64,000 nt of DNA from positions 1,413,001 to 1,477,000 of the forward strand of contig OZ005621.1 of the NCBI GenBank assembly GCA_963930655.1. The letters run 5' to 3'. Each line of letters begins with the position of its first letter. Within the stretch, counting starts at the first letter, position 1. The translations under genes and the position numbers were made by a program. The DNA is from Myrica gale (Eukaryota > Streptophyta > Magnoliopsida > Fagales > Myricaceae). The notes under the pieces are model-generated. The model ran no database searches. It was not told the origin of the DNA and was given only the letters and a program-made list of their open reading frames with translations. This document shows, one piece after another, positions 12,388 through 24,466 of the stretch.

Positions 12388-14074
12388 AATAATATAAAGA
12401 AATAAACATTTTTTTTACAGAAATATAAAGGAAATGGGTAGTTTATATTCAGTGATTGAACGATAACCCACTAATATCGGTAAGCCCGACAAGTGTTTGG
12501 GGTTTAATAGCTTTAACTTCTAATGTGGACATGCTGCTTTTGGTCCCACTTTCATTGTTAATTCGGACAACATAATTCGACAAATCCCTCGTAGATCAGG
12601 ATTTGACGGATAAGAAATCCAAATCGAAAACTTATCGTCTGAATAATCCATTTGAACTCTTCCATCACTAGTCTTAATTCAACGTTGATTAACAAATAAC
12701 AATAGATAGGTAGAAAGAGCCAAACCGCTCGTTTCCTTGCAACCAATCACCGATACTGCAAGAGGTCAAAGGTGTAGAGAAAATTACTGTCCAATTAAGG
12801 TAGAGGGTTCGAGGGAGTACTGACCAACCCGTTACGAAGGTCATCTTTGACTACACACACGGTGTTATAACTTATAAATATAATTTTGTAGAAATTTATT
12901 TTTCGTTACCCTCTCTGTGTGGGAACTGGGAAATGGTCACCGCTATGATTGAAAGTGACCTGCATGGATGTTGCATCCGTTCAAAAAAGTTGAATAAAAA
13001 ACTATTGAGGGACAAGAAAAGGAGAAGCTTGACTGCAGAGTTATTCAAAACAGAGAGAAAAAAAAAAGAAGAAGAAGAAAATATTGACTTGCCATTACAT
13101 AATCGAACTGAGGCCTTTTTTGTTTGTTTTGATCGAATAATTTAGCTTCCCCCAAAAGAAGAAGAAGATGTCTTATCTATTTAAACTTTGAATCTGTGAG
13201 CATCTTTCCTTATGCGCATAATCTTCATTTTAGATATTACCAATTAAAAAAAAAGTTGTTCACTTTATTATTTATAGGCTTAATAGACATGGAAGCAACT
13301 GTATAAAAAAAAAGAAGCCTAATTACACAAGGACCCTTAAGATAACACAATGTTGTAAATAAGACCCTCACGTAAGATTTTCAATAAAATAGACCATTAA
13401 GGTCGAATTCTCATAAAAATTAAGCACTTCCATCTATTTCCAATCAAACCACTTAATGGCACTTACTAACTAGAATTAAAAATTCATGTCAGAGGCAATC
13501 AACTAGCGACACTGTTAAAATTGCACAACCATGTGTGCGTGAGATGTAAGCCACCTCACTCTACCTTAAAAAAATGGGTGGAAAGCATAAGCTTCGAAGT
13601 TGCTTTGTTTCTCAAACTTCAAATTTATATTCTTCTTATCGGACAGAAACATAAAAGTCGTCTGGAATATTGTCTGCGATGAATCCAGCAAGGAGTTTCA
13701 GTTCGCCTACATTCTCTATGAGAAAGTCATCGGGAAATTGAATAGCAAAGATGCGTTCACGAAACTTTCCTAAATGATTGGTTACGTGCAATTACTGAGC
13801 TTATACAAAGGCGCTTGACTTTTGGGTCAGAGAAGTATTATATTGGTTACATACTACTGTGACAAAAGTTTATTGAAAACAGTGAATCGTATCATCTTTT
13901 TGAAATTTTCTAGGCACTATAGGGCCGAGATCGAATTATTTGATCTTCGAAAAGAATATCCAATGATGAAAAACATCGAAATGAGATATTTTCTAAGTTT
14001 TCAAACATACCCTTAATTTGTATGAGAACTTGACTTCAAAAATTTATTTGTTGAAAACGTTACTTGAGAGATTT

Positions 14075-14270
14075 AAGGCTGCGTTTGCATTCATAATCAA
14101 CCCCAAAATTTTATCTCTCTCCTAATTAAATACTCCAATATAATAATCTCTCTCTCTACCATAAAAAAATACAAAAAATATAAAAAATTACCTCTCTCTT
14201 CACCTTTTCACTAAACTCAATACCAACACATATTCCCATACCAAAAATATTACAACACAAACACAACCTT
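14075..14270. mobile_element. Short MITE with about 22-bp terminal inverted repeats
   Basis: The left end AAGGCTGCGTTTGCATTCAT pairs with the right end, whose reverse complement reads AAGGTTGTGTTTGTGTTGTA. ATTT occurs immediately outside both ends. The interior is AT-rich and non-coding. The ends resemble hAT-type MITEs, but the assignment is tentative. Confidence 0.5.
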
Positions 14271-15220
14271 ATTTGCAACAATGGGTTACCTAGGATCCTT
14301 GTATAATTAAGCAAAAAAAAAGTCATGGAAGCAAGTTGCAACTACTTGGACGTAGTCATGCATTGTGCACCACGAAAGTCTCCCTCTATTTACGACTATT
14401 CACATGGAGCTTTGCTCAAAAGCAAAGTCATTGGTCAGCACAAAGAGCAATAGAGAAAGGTCACATGGGCCACTCTTTCCGTGGAACTGACACGTGGCGT
14501 GTCAACGTAATCTTTTACTGCATAGGTGACATACGCATTGTTGCAACTTTAAGGTAAAATACTGTTGAGGGAAAAAATTCAGAACTTCAAGGAAAAGGAA
14601 GCTGAGAAGAAAAGAAAAAAGAAAAAAACATCTTAACAGGACAAAGAACTAAGGAGAAAACAAATATGTTCGGATGAAAACTCTTCCGGTTGTCGGTTAA
14701 TCTTTGTTTTTCGCCTGATCAATTTGTCGGTTTTTCACAAAGCCCTCTTCAGCTCAAAACTCTGCATAGTACGTTTTTTCAAGCAAGTGTTGTATGAGGT
14801 AATACAAAAAAAAAAAAAAAAGACCCAATAGAAACTAGGACGAGGGTTGTCAAGAAACACTCCCTCTAATTACGGTTGAGAACAAATAATAATAAATAAT
14901 ACTAATAGTAGGCCTCAATTGACAAATGCAGTTGCAGAACAAAAGTTCAGAGAACTTCCATTCATCAATAATTTCACATGAACTATGAGCTTAGATTTTC
15001 ACTGTCCAAAACACATAGCAAGCAAGCGATTCTCCTCGGAAATATGTCCAGAGGAACCAGTTCTTGTCTGATCACGATGTATTTCTAAACAACAGTGTCA
15101 CGTTACTCTTCTACCTGAGATTCCCAAACCACCGCTCAAGTATTAACCAGCTGAAAACAACACACTTATTCCAAAAATGCGTCTGGCTGCAAGTCACCAT
15201 AAGCAAATCCCAAAAGGCCC

Positions 15221-17397
15221 TTAAATTGTGCTGGTGCCTATATCTGGGCACTGGGCAGGTTCCGGGATTTCCAACTTAGTGGCAACTATCTTACATATGG
15301 GCATGCTTTCATTCTTACTCAGAAGCTTCAAGGACGGATTAACCTCGACATCACCCATGAGTATTCTATCTCCGATATCTAGACTGCTCACGTCCACCTC
15401 TATTTTGGAAGGAATGTGTTCAGCAGGACAAAGATACTTTAGACTGGTTCTTATCCTATTCAGATGGCCACCTGTTTTGGCATGAAAGAGTTGCAATCAG
15501 CACAAAAATTAGCAATAGAACCACATTGGACAAGTGATGGTCCGAACTGTGCTTCTCCATTGCTTACAAATATATAGCAACAGTAACACGTAAGCATTTG
15601 GCCCTGATTATTTTGATACGAAAAAGTAACACCAAACTGAGTTAAGCCAAGACACACTTCTTTGTCCATATCTGGTTAATTGACAAAATAGTAGCAACAG
15701 AAGTGGCTGCAGAGCAATCAACAATAACATAGATGATAACAGTGAGCAAGACCTAAACAATGCCCCTCTCAACCCCCCAACCCCCCCCCCCCCCCCCCCA
15801 AAAAAAATCAGAATATGTGCACAGAGTCGCCTGGTTGCAAGAAAAATGCATCTAGAAAATGGGTTTGAATTTCAAAACGTGATGAGAATGGAAGAATTAT
15901 CACAGGAAGTATCTGCTAAGAACGCATATAAAGAAATTCTGGACACAATGCATATGTTTAGGGAACACTTTTTCTTGTCTATTTACAGTGTCAAATATAT
16001 TTGTACCTCATAACCAAACAAGCTCAACGTACAAAAGATAATACATGTTAGTTGCATAATAGAGTAGGCTTAATTTACTTTCTCTAAAAGAAACTGACGG
16101 ATGTTATATCTAGATAATATCCAAAAGATCCTGGGTGGGTGAAATTTTTGTACAGGTGACTTTAACAATGTTTCTTAAATTTAAACTAGCCGTTCTTAAG
16201 TGTCCAAGAGATTGAATGGTTCAAGGAGAAGGTAGAAAGTCCATAATAATCCATTTATGTATGAGAACCATGAATGTGGCACGATGTCAGGAAGCAAGCA
16301 CCATTTTGTAGACAACAAGAGACTATCTCCAAGCAAAAAGCCACAAAGAACACGGTATTGGTAGGTCCACTGCCCTAAAACTCAATAGGCATCGTCGAAG
16401 AAATCCCTGAGGCGGAAGAACTATGACACAGTATAAAAATACTCTTCATTATAAACAGGCTTGATTTGGGTGGAAAAACCTGTCGGTTAAAATGAAACTT
16501 TCCCGCAGCTGCCTGATTGGAAATGGATTTGTGGGCATTGTAGTATAGGACTGTTACGACAACAAGAAATGATACGCTCAACTTCAATAGTGCAGCAGGT
16601 TTTTTTCATCAAGTTAACGCTGTGAATCATATACCCATGAATCATGATAGACGAATAATCAAAAAACGACCAGGCAATAAATCATTTATTTTCCCCCTTC
16701 AACCGTCCCGACAGAACAAAAGTATCAAACTGCTTCACATACTTCTTAATATGCCAAGCACACACTCGCAGGGAAATTACCTTTCTTAAGACCAGGACAA
16801 GCATCTTGGCCTTTAAAAACAACGGGCACATTAACCTTCAATTGCGAACCCTCTTCGGCCCAAACAAAGACCAAATTTAATATCTTCCCAGTCACTTCAT
16901 CCCTATGAATCTGTTTTTTTTTTTCAAAAAATGCAATAAAAAATTAGACAACTAAGAAAAAAATAACAAAATGTTCACGTTGAAGGAACGCGCGGTTGGC
17001 TTGCCTTGATGGGGAGGACGGTGCCGGATTCAAGTAAGTTAGAGGATCCGGAACCGGCGCGGATCTGGAGCGGGAAGGTGGTGGAGCAGAAGAATGGGAG
17101 CTGTACGGAGTTGAGAATAGACTGGATCTGCTTCCTCTCGGTGGAGAGCAAAAGCTTACTGGAGAGCGACCGGGATGCGGGGCTGCTCGTCAGCTCGTCA
17201 TTCCCTCGGAGGAGCTGCTGGGAGAGCACCACGGCCGGGATTCGACCCTGGGCTCTGTCCTTCGCCGACACTCTACTCCCGCTGCACTCTCGAGGGATTG
17301 CCTGAATCGTATGGTAAGAAGATGACGGTTGTGGCCTGGAGGGGTCGGACACGACTGTCCTCAGTTTGCGCGTTGCGGAGCGCCACCATTGCGCCAT
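15221..17397 (-). CDS. Ribosomal protein bL25 family, organellar (probably mitochondrial)
   Basis: Three minus-strand exons give 257 aa: 17005-17397, 16781-16910 and 15221-15471. The N-terminus (MAQWWRSATRKLRTVVS) is basic, Ser/Arg-rich and lacks acidic residues, as expected for a mitochondrial presequence. It is followed by RVSAKDRAQGRIPAVVL, the L25 start motif for the 5S rRNA-binding domain. The C-terminal TL5-type domain contains HRDEVTGKILNL and AEHIPSKIEVDVSSLDIG. bL25 binds 5S rRNA on the large ribosomal subunit. The length and exon joins agree with the family member I recall as Arabidopsis At5g66860. Intron 1 begins with GC rather than GT (AAG|GCAAGC). The gene ends with the codons for TSTI and TAA. 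A Gln-tRNA synthetase anticodon-domain name is often attached to this fold, but no synthetase is present. Confidence 0.9.
15781..15799. repeat. C homopolymer of 19 nt
   Basis: An uninterrupted run of C is preceded by AACCCCCCAA and followed by A8. It lies inside intron 2 of the bL25 gene. The length may be affected by sequencing error. Confidence 0.8.
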
Positions 17398-19121
17398 TTC
17401 TGGTTGTGGAGCGCCAAATGCCCTAGCCTGGACTATGGCCTATCAGGGTTTTCTGATTCTAAGGGTTTAGCGTTTTGGGCCTTTAGAGTGTTTCAAATGA
17501 TTGCCCATTTACTTTTGCTGCTCTGCCTCTACAGAAGTCGAAGGCCCAATGTGAACGAGCCGCATCTAGATGCAAAGAATTCTTATGTTCAGGCCTGAAA
17601 TTTTGTTCACTAGATCTGCCTTCGATCAGTTTATCTGGATCAGCTTAGTCTGCAAGCCTTTACGAAGCTATGTAGTTAGAATGTCAAACTCAAGAATTCC
17701 ACCATGATGTCCGTCTACATTTTTCTCTATGCTGAAATGATGCCAAAATTCTTTAAAAAAACGTATTTTCTGCCCAAAAATAACAACAGGCTTAGGCTGA
17801 TGTATTTGCCTAATTTGCAAGACTTGTTGGATCGTGTCAAATGTGCTTCAAGCCATGTATTTTTAGGCTTTAGAAACGCTGTTTAATGGAAAAGTTATAT
17901 ACAGTTATTGTTACTTTTAGACCTACCCACTGCAAATAGTAATCAGCGCAGCATTTGGAGGAAATGCAAGATCTTTTCCAGTCACCGTCAAATCCTCTTG
18001 GCTGACTCGGTCTCTACCCAAATAACCAAATAAAGACTACATAAAATATATAGTTGGCATTCTGTGCCTAACAGGAAACACAGCCATTTTTGTCTGCTTC
18101 CCGAGTTTTCCACCCACTGCCGCAAACGCTTACTCATCATGAACAAATAATGCCAAGAACTGTCTGCCGCCCGCCTACCAATATCAGAATCTGTTCATAT
18201 ATGCAATTTCCCACAAAAGGGCATTGACAACAAACAGGACCCAATTCGTTTCCCATTTCACATGCATTATGTCTCATATAGATGGAAATAATAAATGTGT
18301 AGCTTTTGTTTGAAGGGAATAAACTATAATCTCAAATCTTAGCCAATCCCTTGAAAGTTATTTTATAGTTTTTAGGATATCCTAATTATATGACATTTTC
18401 AAAAGCTCAATTATTAAAAAATCTAATTGGTAAAATTCTGTCGCATGTGTATTAAAGCTAGTGGAATAAAGATTAATTACTAATGTAGATTGAAATCGAG
18501 CTAGTAAAACTTATAGATGATGATTTAGCTATCGTGGTGACGAAATATAATAAAAGGCTAAAAGCTAAGAAAAGGGACTTAACGAGTGGGATGACCACCT
18601 GAATATAGTATATACGAGTAGCTGGCATAATGTACTCCTGGGAGGATGACTTTGAATCATGGCGGGGTCCCACTGCCTGCATGTCAGCCAATTTTTGTCT
18701 CGTCCTTTGATTATATTCATATTTAAAAGTTGCCCGCTTCCCTCCCTCCCTCTCTTCCCACGATTTCTTTCTTTGTATTAGCTGTTGACTTTTTATAGTG
18801 GGGCTGGTGGGAAGGAAGTTCGTCACGTGCATGGGAAAAGGCATGGAATGCCAAAACGACTCTTTTTATTGTATGACGTGTAGATTCTCAATTCCAAAAG
18901 GACCCAAAAAAGAAGACACTCTGTTCTTCCCTTTGTGGTAAATTTAATGCCCTACTTTACAACTCGCTTTTTCACCCCCTTTCACACCTTATTACATAAC
19001 TTTCACGTAGACTTTCCACTTTTCATTTTTATGGGATTAAAATTTAAAACTGTCTAATTAGTAATTGATTTCTTTAATGTGTTACACACGTGTGTTTGTT
19101 CTTTTCAATGTTATGTATAAC

Positions 19122-19484
19122 TAGGGCTGTTCATGTCCGGTTTTGGTCCGGTTCGATTTGGTCCGGCCGGTCAAATCGGACATTTTATAGAGTATATAGA
19201 TCGGACCGGTCCTATCACAGGTTCGGTACGGTCCAGTTCCTGGTTTCGTTGGTCCGGTCTGGGCCAATTTTGGGTTGAGTCATGTCATTTTGGGCTAATT
19301 TCCGGTTTTGGCCTGTTTGGAGAGGTATACTCCGGTCCTGTCCCGGGTTTTCATGAGGGTAACCCGGAACCGGACCGGAATACACCGGTTTACATTTCGG
19401 TCAATCCGGTTTCAAAAAAGTCCACTAATTTTGATCAAAACCGGTTCAATTTGGCCAGTCCGGCCGGTATTTTGGACAGCCCTA
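19122..19484. mobile_element. hAT-like non-autonomous element with CCGGTT-rich interior
   Basis: The ends TAGGGCTGTTCATG and (reverse-complemented right end) TAGGGCTGTCCAAA are imperfect terminal inverted repeats typical of plant hAT-type elements. The 363-bp interior is dense in GGTCCGGTT and its variants, giving open frames that are repeat artefacts. Flanking octamers TGTATAAC and CGTGTAAT match at five of eight bases, compatible with an eroded 8-bp target duplication. Confidence 0.6.
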
Positions 19485-21718
19485 CGTGTAATGGAACTGA
19501 ATTCGAATATTTATTACGTGTCAATGTCGCAATTATATACCCTAGACTTTATGACCCAATGGGACTTGTTTTCTTTGAGATTCTACCAAGTTCCAACCAT
19601 ACATTTGAAAAAAGAATTGCCTGGTCATATATATTTTTCAAATTCAACAGTAGTCAAGATTTTTCTATACCTTGATACTTTAGTTTAAAATTTTTAAAAT
19701 CTACCAAATTGATTTTTGAAATTTAAAATCTATCCATACTTTTAGGACGCTTTAAATATGAAGAATTTTAAATTTTATTGACTAATTTGATGGATTTTAA
19801 AATTTAAAAATTTAAAAATTTTTTGAATAAATCATACGGATAAATTTTATAATTATCTCCAATCTTTAAACAGTAAACTATAAAAAAATATTATTATTTA
19901 AACGTTATTGTGATAATACTTTACATTAAATTATAGAGCACGTCATTTTTATTTTATTTTCGTGGATATAGATCTAGTAGGTGTTGATGAAACACACCAT
20001 GTAGGCACTAGCGTGGGAGAATGGATAACATAGGATGGAATCGAATCATTGCTTATTTATTTGTAACGTAGCTTGAAATTGCGCTTTTGTCACGAAGATC
20101 ATGAGTGGAAAACGAAAGTTGTAATTATATATTCCAAGAAGAAATTAAAAATACGTGTTTTCGTAGATCAGATTTGCTGTTCTGGATGTACACAAAGTAA
20201 GACAAAAAGGCTGACTGAAAAATGTACCTCGTCAGCCATGAGTATTTCATTAAATGGAAATGAATCGCTATTCACGCAATTGCTCACCAACACACTGGAC
20301 CCCCTTCGCTCTGTCTCTGGGCGCAGTCAGTGCTCGCACCACAGGCACAGGCACAGGCGCAGGCGCCAATATCACGGCCACCACCTCCCTTCCCTCCCTT
20401 TTGTCCCCCTCCCCCATCACGTCTCAACCAGGACCCACACACCCTTCTGAGTCCCACCCATCTTTTTCCACTCCCCCATCACTTTCTGACGCTTCCTTCG
20501 CTTCCTCCTAATGTTGATCCTCGCGTCCCGTTAAAGAAAAGCGATCCAACCCTCCCACCTGGCCACACACGTGCGCTTTTCTTCATTGTCCCGGAATGCC
20601 CCTACCCTTTTGTCCAAATTCCATTAATAATTTAATATTACGAGCCCAAATGAATAATAAACGCCAAGATTATCCCTCTTAAATGTACACTCCAAGATTT
20701 TGTTATCTTTGCTCATATTCTTTCAAGTACTAAAGTAGCTTTTAAGACTTAAAATTATAACATATAGTTCATGCTATGTGCTCAACCTTTACAATTAATG
20801 TGGGTCTTCGTGTATTTTTCCAATACAGCCTGCAAGTGAAGACAAATCTTCACACCACCATGCCGAAGCCTACACGTAGCGGTAGCGTTGCTCCGTCCTT
20901 TAAAGGAAACGACGGCCAAGGCACCCTGGATTGTATACCACGTTATTGCATACACAACAAAAAATCTCGAAAAATTTAAACTTGTATTTTATACTAACCA
21001 AACACTTTTTTCCAAATAAGTTAAAAAAAAAAAGAGAGAGAATACTGTGAGTTGACGTGGAGAACCGGTTAGGACAGCTTTAGGGCGAAGTGATAGCCGG
21101 TAGCGGCCGTAGACCTGACGGCTGTAAGCATTCTCACGTACCCGTCAGTTCTTTCGGATGAAGGCTTAAGGTTTTGTCACTTCGAAAATGAATGAAAAAG
21201 GTATTTTAGGATCTTAAAACCGGTCAATCGAAACGACTGTGGCTCAGGTGTCTCATAAAAGACGGTGAAAATTATGGGGTTGTGCCCGTACGGAGGCTGA
21301 CCTGGTATAGCAGGTCATTCACTTCTCCCTCCCTCTCCCTCTACCTCGTTACTCGTGCGCGCTGATGAAAGGAAGGTTGAAGAAAGACTATTAATCAGCG
21401 AATCGAGAAACGATGTGCTGAGGATGTGAGAGTACGAAAATGGCCCTGGCCAGCATAGAGAGGAAAGATACAACTGTCAATTACGAGTGGCGGAGACAAT
21501 TGGAACGCCAGAATGGTAACGCGCATGCCGCCTGGTACAGGGGCGTGTTACTGCTGCCTTGACAAACTAGTATCAGTTCAAATTACCAAAACACCCTTTA
21601 CACGAACCATCTTTTTTTTTTTTTGTCATAAATTGATTATCGTTAATTGTATAGCAAAATTAGCAAGACTTAATATACTGTTTGATCTAGCTCTATTTCT
21701 TGCCATGTCAAAGTCTAA

Positions 21719-21810
21719 GGGCATGTTCGAGTCCAATATTTTTATAGGATTCACATCTGTTCTTTTTTTTACAATTCAAACATCACAATATTCTGAAAAC
21801 GAACATGCCC
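21719..21810. mobile_element. Tiny MITE with perfect 11-bp inverted ends
   Basis: GGGCATGTTCG at 21719-21729 is exactly mirrored by CGAACATGCCC at 21800-21810. The AT-rich interior is only 70 bp and non-coding. No convincing target duplication is visible, so it may be a chance or very old structure. Confidence 0.4.
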
Positions 21811-22613
21811 GACTCAATGAGTTTGTTAGTTCTGTTTTTGAGTAACGAGAAAAAAACTCAGTTTGTTATCATGCATTTTCATTTATTCTCAGATTATTTA
21901 TTTGTTGTATCCATAATCCATTGAAACAGTAAAAGGTAAAAAAAAGGTGAGAGAGGAGGGATAGTTTGGTAACCTGAGACCTACAGAGGGAATGATTGAC
22001 CGTCAAAACGAAGGCTAGTATTGGTATTAGAGGCAGACAATGCAGGGACAAAGAGGTAACTCAGAAGCGCATTGAATTCTTGCTCAGAATAAGAGGACCT
22101 TACACAGTCAAATTTATTTAAAAACCTGAGTTTTGATCGAACGGCTGACACCATCCTCAGTGAATCTGGACGGCTGCAAGAACCCACATAAGTTTGACGT
22201 CGATGTCATATTGGCATGGTATCATCCTTCATCATTTCTGTTATATCTTCTCCTAATTTCTCTCTCGTTTTCTTTTCTTTTTTCTACTCCGCTTTCCGAA
22301 GTTCTAAAAATAGTTATATTTTCTTCATTTTTTTTTGTCATTCTGATCGGATCGCGAAGCTCGAAGATCGGATCAAGCGCTCTCTCGCACTCGAACCCTA
22401 GACTGTAGAGCTCTCTCTCTCCTTCTCTCGGTGATCTCCATATCGCAACAGTTTCTTCAGTCTTTTCCCCCCCAAACGTCGACGTTTTAATTTAGTCCTT
22501 AGAGTCTATGGTTTCTCGCAGGTGTTACATGGCCTTGGGAGGCACCCAGAGGAAGAGAGAGAGAGAGAAGTGCCCTATACTGTGATCTGAGGGAGTTCAG
22601 AGAAAATCCGAAG

Positions 22614-23472
22614 GTGAGATTCTGAATTTTTTTTTAGCGTTCCCCTCCCTTTGATCTGTTCGGAATCAGAGAGAAACTAAACGTGGTCCGATATCGCAAA
22701 AAAAAGGTAAATCAAATAAATGTTCCCGCCTGTATACGGGGATTGCGAGGACTCCTCATGTCGGTTCCGAGAACATACCCTTGATTCGGTTTTGGACTCT
22801 GATTTTCCGTCAAGCGGATCTTAAAAAATACTTATGCCAGTCTTTCTTTCATTTTGTGGATGTGTAGTTTTTGGAGATAAAAGATAGTCCTAGAGAGAGA
22901 AAGCGGTGCGAGCTTCTTCCTGACGCCATTTTTATTGGTCTTTTAAATCTCTGGTTATTTGGTTTTTGTTTCATGGTTTTCTGTTCCACTGTCGCTCTCT
23001 CCTCTCGCTCGCTAATCAGGTGTTGTGGAAGTTTGAGACTCGGAAACGATCCGTTTTCACCCTGGTTTATTTTTTTCTTGTTCTTCTTGCACTATAAGCC
23101 GCTTCAATTTCCTTTTCTCCTTGTTGCTTTCTGTGTAAGCCAGTTGGGTTGTATTGATCTTTTCTCTTACTCGTCGTGTCGGTTTCTCATTAGCTTCGAG
23201 ACTCGGTTAACCGCTAAAATGAAGCTTCCCTCAGTCCCCGAAGCAACCGCGGCTCCCTCCTTTCGTTCATCTCCGTAGTCCCTCATTTCGATGGTTTCCT
23301 GGTTATTATTAGTATTATAGGAGATAAATAAAACACTTCTATTTCTTCGAGAATTTTCTCTATCTAGGTTACTATCGTTCATGAAAAGTCCATTTGTCTT
23401 TTTTACTGCAATATGTATCAGTGTTAATTTCTTTTCTTTTTTGGAAATGTGGACCTTTTTTTTTTGTTCCAG
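22614..23472 (+). other. Probable 5' leader intron of the LBD36-like gene
   Basis: A good donor (CGAAG|GTGAGAT) follows a CT-rich leader. A T-rich tract with TTTTTGTTCCAG precedes the coding exon by 19 nt. The 859-bp intervening sequence is T-rich and contains no plausible coding exon. Splicing here is inferred from motifs alone. Confidence 0.5.
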
Positions 23473-23491
23473 ATTTTGAGAGAAAAAAAAG

Positions 23492-24466
23492 ATGTCGTCA
23501 TCGAACTCACCGTGTGCAGCGTGCAAGTTCCTGAGGCGGAAATGCACGCAAGAGTGCGTGTTTGCACCCTATTTCCCACCAGACCAGCCCCAGAAATTCT
23601 CCAACGTGCACAAGGTCTTCGGCGCCAGTAACGTGTCCAAGCTTCTACAAGAGCTCGACGCGAGGCAGCGCGAAGACGCGGTGAACTCGCTGGCATACGA
23701 GGCCGAGGCTCGTCTGAGGGATCCTGTGTATGGCTGCGTGGGGCTCATCTCCCTTCTTCAGCACAAGCTGAAACAGGTCCAAAGTGATCTCTTCAGTGCC
23801 AAGAAGGAGCTTGCTACCTACGTCGGTCCTCAGGCTATGCTCCCTATTCTGCAACCCGCGGGGTACATGCCCCAGTCGCAGCACCAGGGCAATCCTTCGT
23901 CCTCGACTGTTTTACCCTACAACATGTCGCCACTGGTTGGGATTCCCACCGGGCCTACTATGCGCGGTGGGTCATTGGTGATTCGAGAGCCCCAGCCCCA
24001 GCACCAACAGCACCAGCACCACCAGCATCAGTTATTTGAGGCACAGCAGTTGGCTGCGGCTATGGCTGCGAGAGAGCAACAAGAGATTTTACGGACTTAT
24101 GAGCAGCAGCAAACGCACGCGCACCAGCACCAGCACCAGCACCAGCAGCAACCTGAGCTTGTGAGGTTCAACAGTGGGTTCGACGCAGCGGGCGGTTCAG
24201 TCACTGCGACTGGGTTCAACCAGATGAATGCTGCTGCTGCTGCAATGTCGCCTTCTTTGGCCCTGGGCACATTTGATAACCCTTTCCAGATTGAACAACA
24301 ACAAGAGGAGCCTCATGGCCATCCTCAGCACCATCCGCTTCAGGCCCAGCTCTTGCTGCCACCACAACAGCCACAAGCACAGCAACCAGGCCAGCAAACG
24401 CAGCAAACCCAGACGCTGCCTCATCGAGAAAGCGAGGAGGGTAGGAGTGTTGCTCCTTCTTCTTGA
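23492..24466 (+). CDS. LBD36: LOB-domain transcription factor, LBD36/ASL1-like
   Basis: The coding exon is uninterrupted, 324 aa. The N-terminal LOB domain (about 6-108) has the zinc-finger-like C block CX2CX6CX3C (Cys8, 11, 18, 22), the GAS block around FGASNVSKLL, and the coiled LX6LX3LX6L region after RLRDPVYGCVGLI. It continues with KKELATYVGPQAMLPILQP, which singles out LBD36/ASL1 from AS2 (LBD6) in my recollection. The C-terminal half is rich in Gln and His (repeated CAG/CAC codons near 24000-24160), likely an activation or interaction region, and ends in SEEGRSVAPSS. LBD proteins bind GCGGCG-type DNA and regulate organ boundaries and polarity; LBD36 acts together with the AS2 pathway. 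The start ATG is the one directly before the C block. A leader intron is likely. Confidence 0.95.
   Translation: MSSSNSPCAACKFLRRKCTQECVFAPYFPPDQPQKFSNVHKVFGASNVSKLLQELDARQREDAVNSLAYEAEARLRDPVYGCVGLISLLQHKLKQVQSDLFSAKKELATYVGPQAMLPILQPAGYMPQSQHQGNPSSSTVLPYNMSPLVGIPTGPTMRGGSLVIREPQPQHQQHQHHQHQLFEAQQLAAAMAAREQQEILRTYEQQQTHAHQHQHQHQQQPELVRFNSGFDAAGGSVTATGFNQMNAAAAAMSPSLALGTFDNPFQIEQQQEEPHGHPQHHPLQAQLLLPPQQPQAQQPGQQTQQTQTLPHRESEEGRSVAPSS

Larger units (their letters stand above)
10487..15220. other. Intergenic region rich in small transposons
   Basis: From 10487 to about 10800 lies the probable 5' leader and promoter of the MAPKKK gene (GC-rich start, GA/GT microsatellite near 10867-10903). The rest is AT-rich and holds a foldback element (11431-11697), a SINE with target-site duplication (12181-12387) and a small MITE (14075-14270), all listed separately. 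About 13320-13560 resembles another decayed repeat. I see no gene; the ORFs here lack family features. Confidence 0.5.
17398..23491. other. Intergenic region and LBD36 leader
   Basis: No coding gene is seen. The left part is the promoter side of bL25. A hAT-like element (19122-19484) and a 92-bp MITE (21719-21810) are annotated separately. Around 20330-20560 a C-rich stretch contains short CAGGCA repeats. From about 22380 to 23491 lies the probable 5' leader of the LBD36-like gene, with CT-rich tracts and a likely leader intron. Confidence 0.5.

Noticed and set aside
18473..18844. A 123-codon minus-strand open frame
   Set aside because: The composition is low-complexity at the end (Ser/Ile-rich), there is no known domain, and no splice partner is evident.
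19090..19688. Three open frames of 62-180 codons
   Set aside because: They read through the CCGGTT repeats of a hAT-like element; Gly/Arg/Val periodicity reflects the DNA repeat.
20073..20635. Pro/Ser/His-rich frames in a C-rich region
   Set aside because: Three frames are open at once because the DNA is C-rich and repeat-like; there is no conserved domain.
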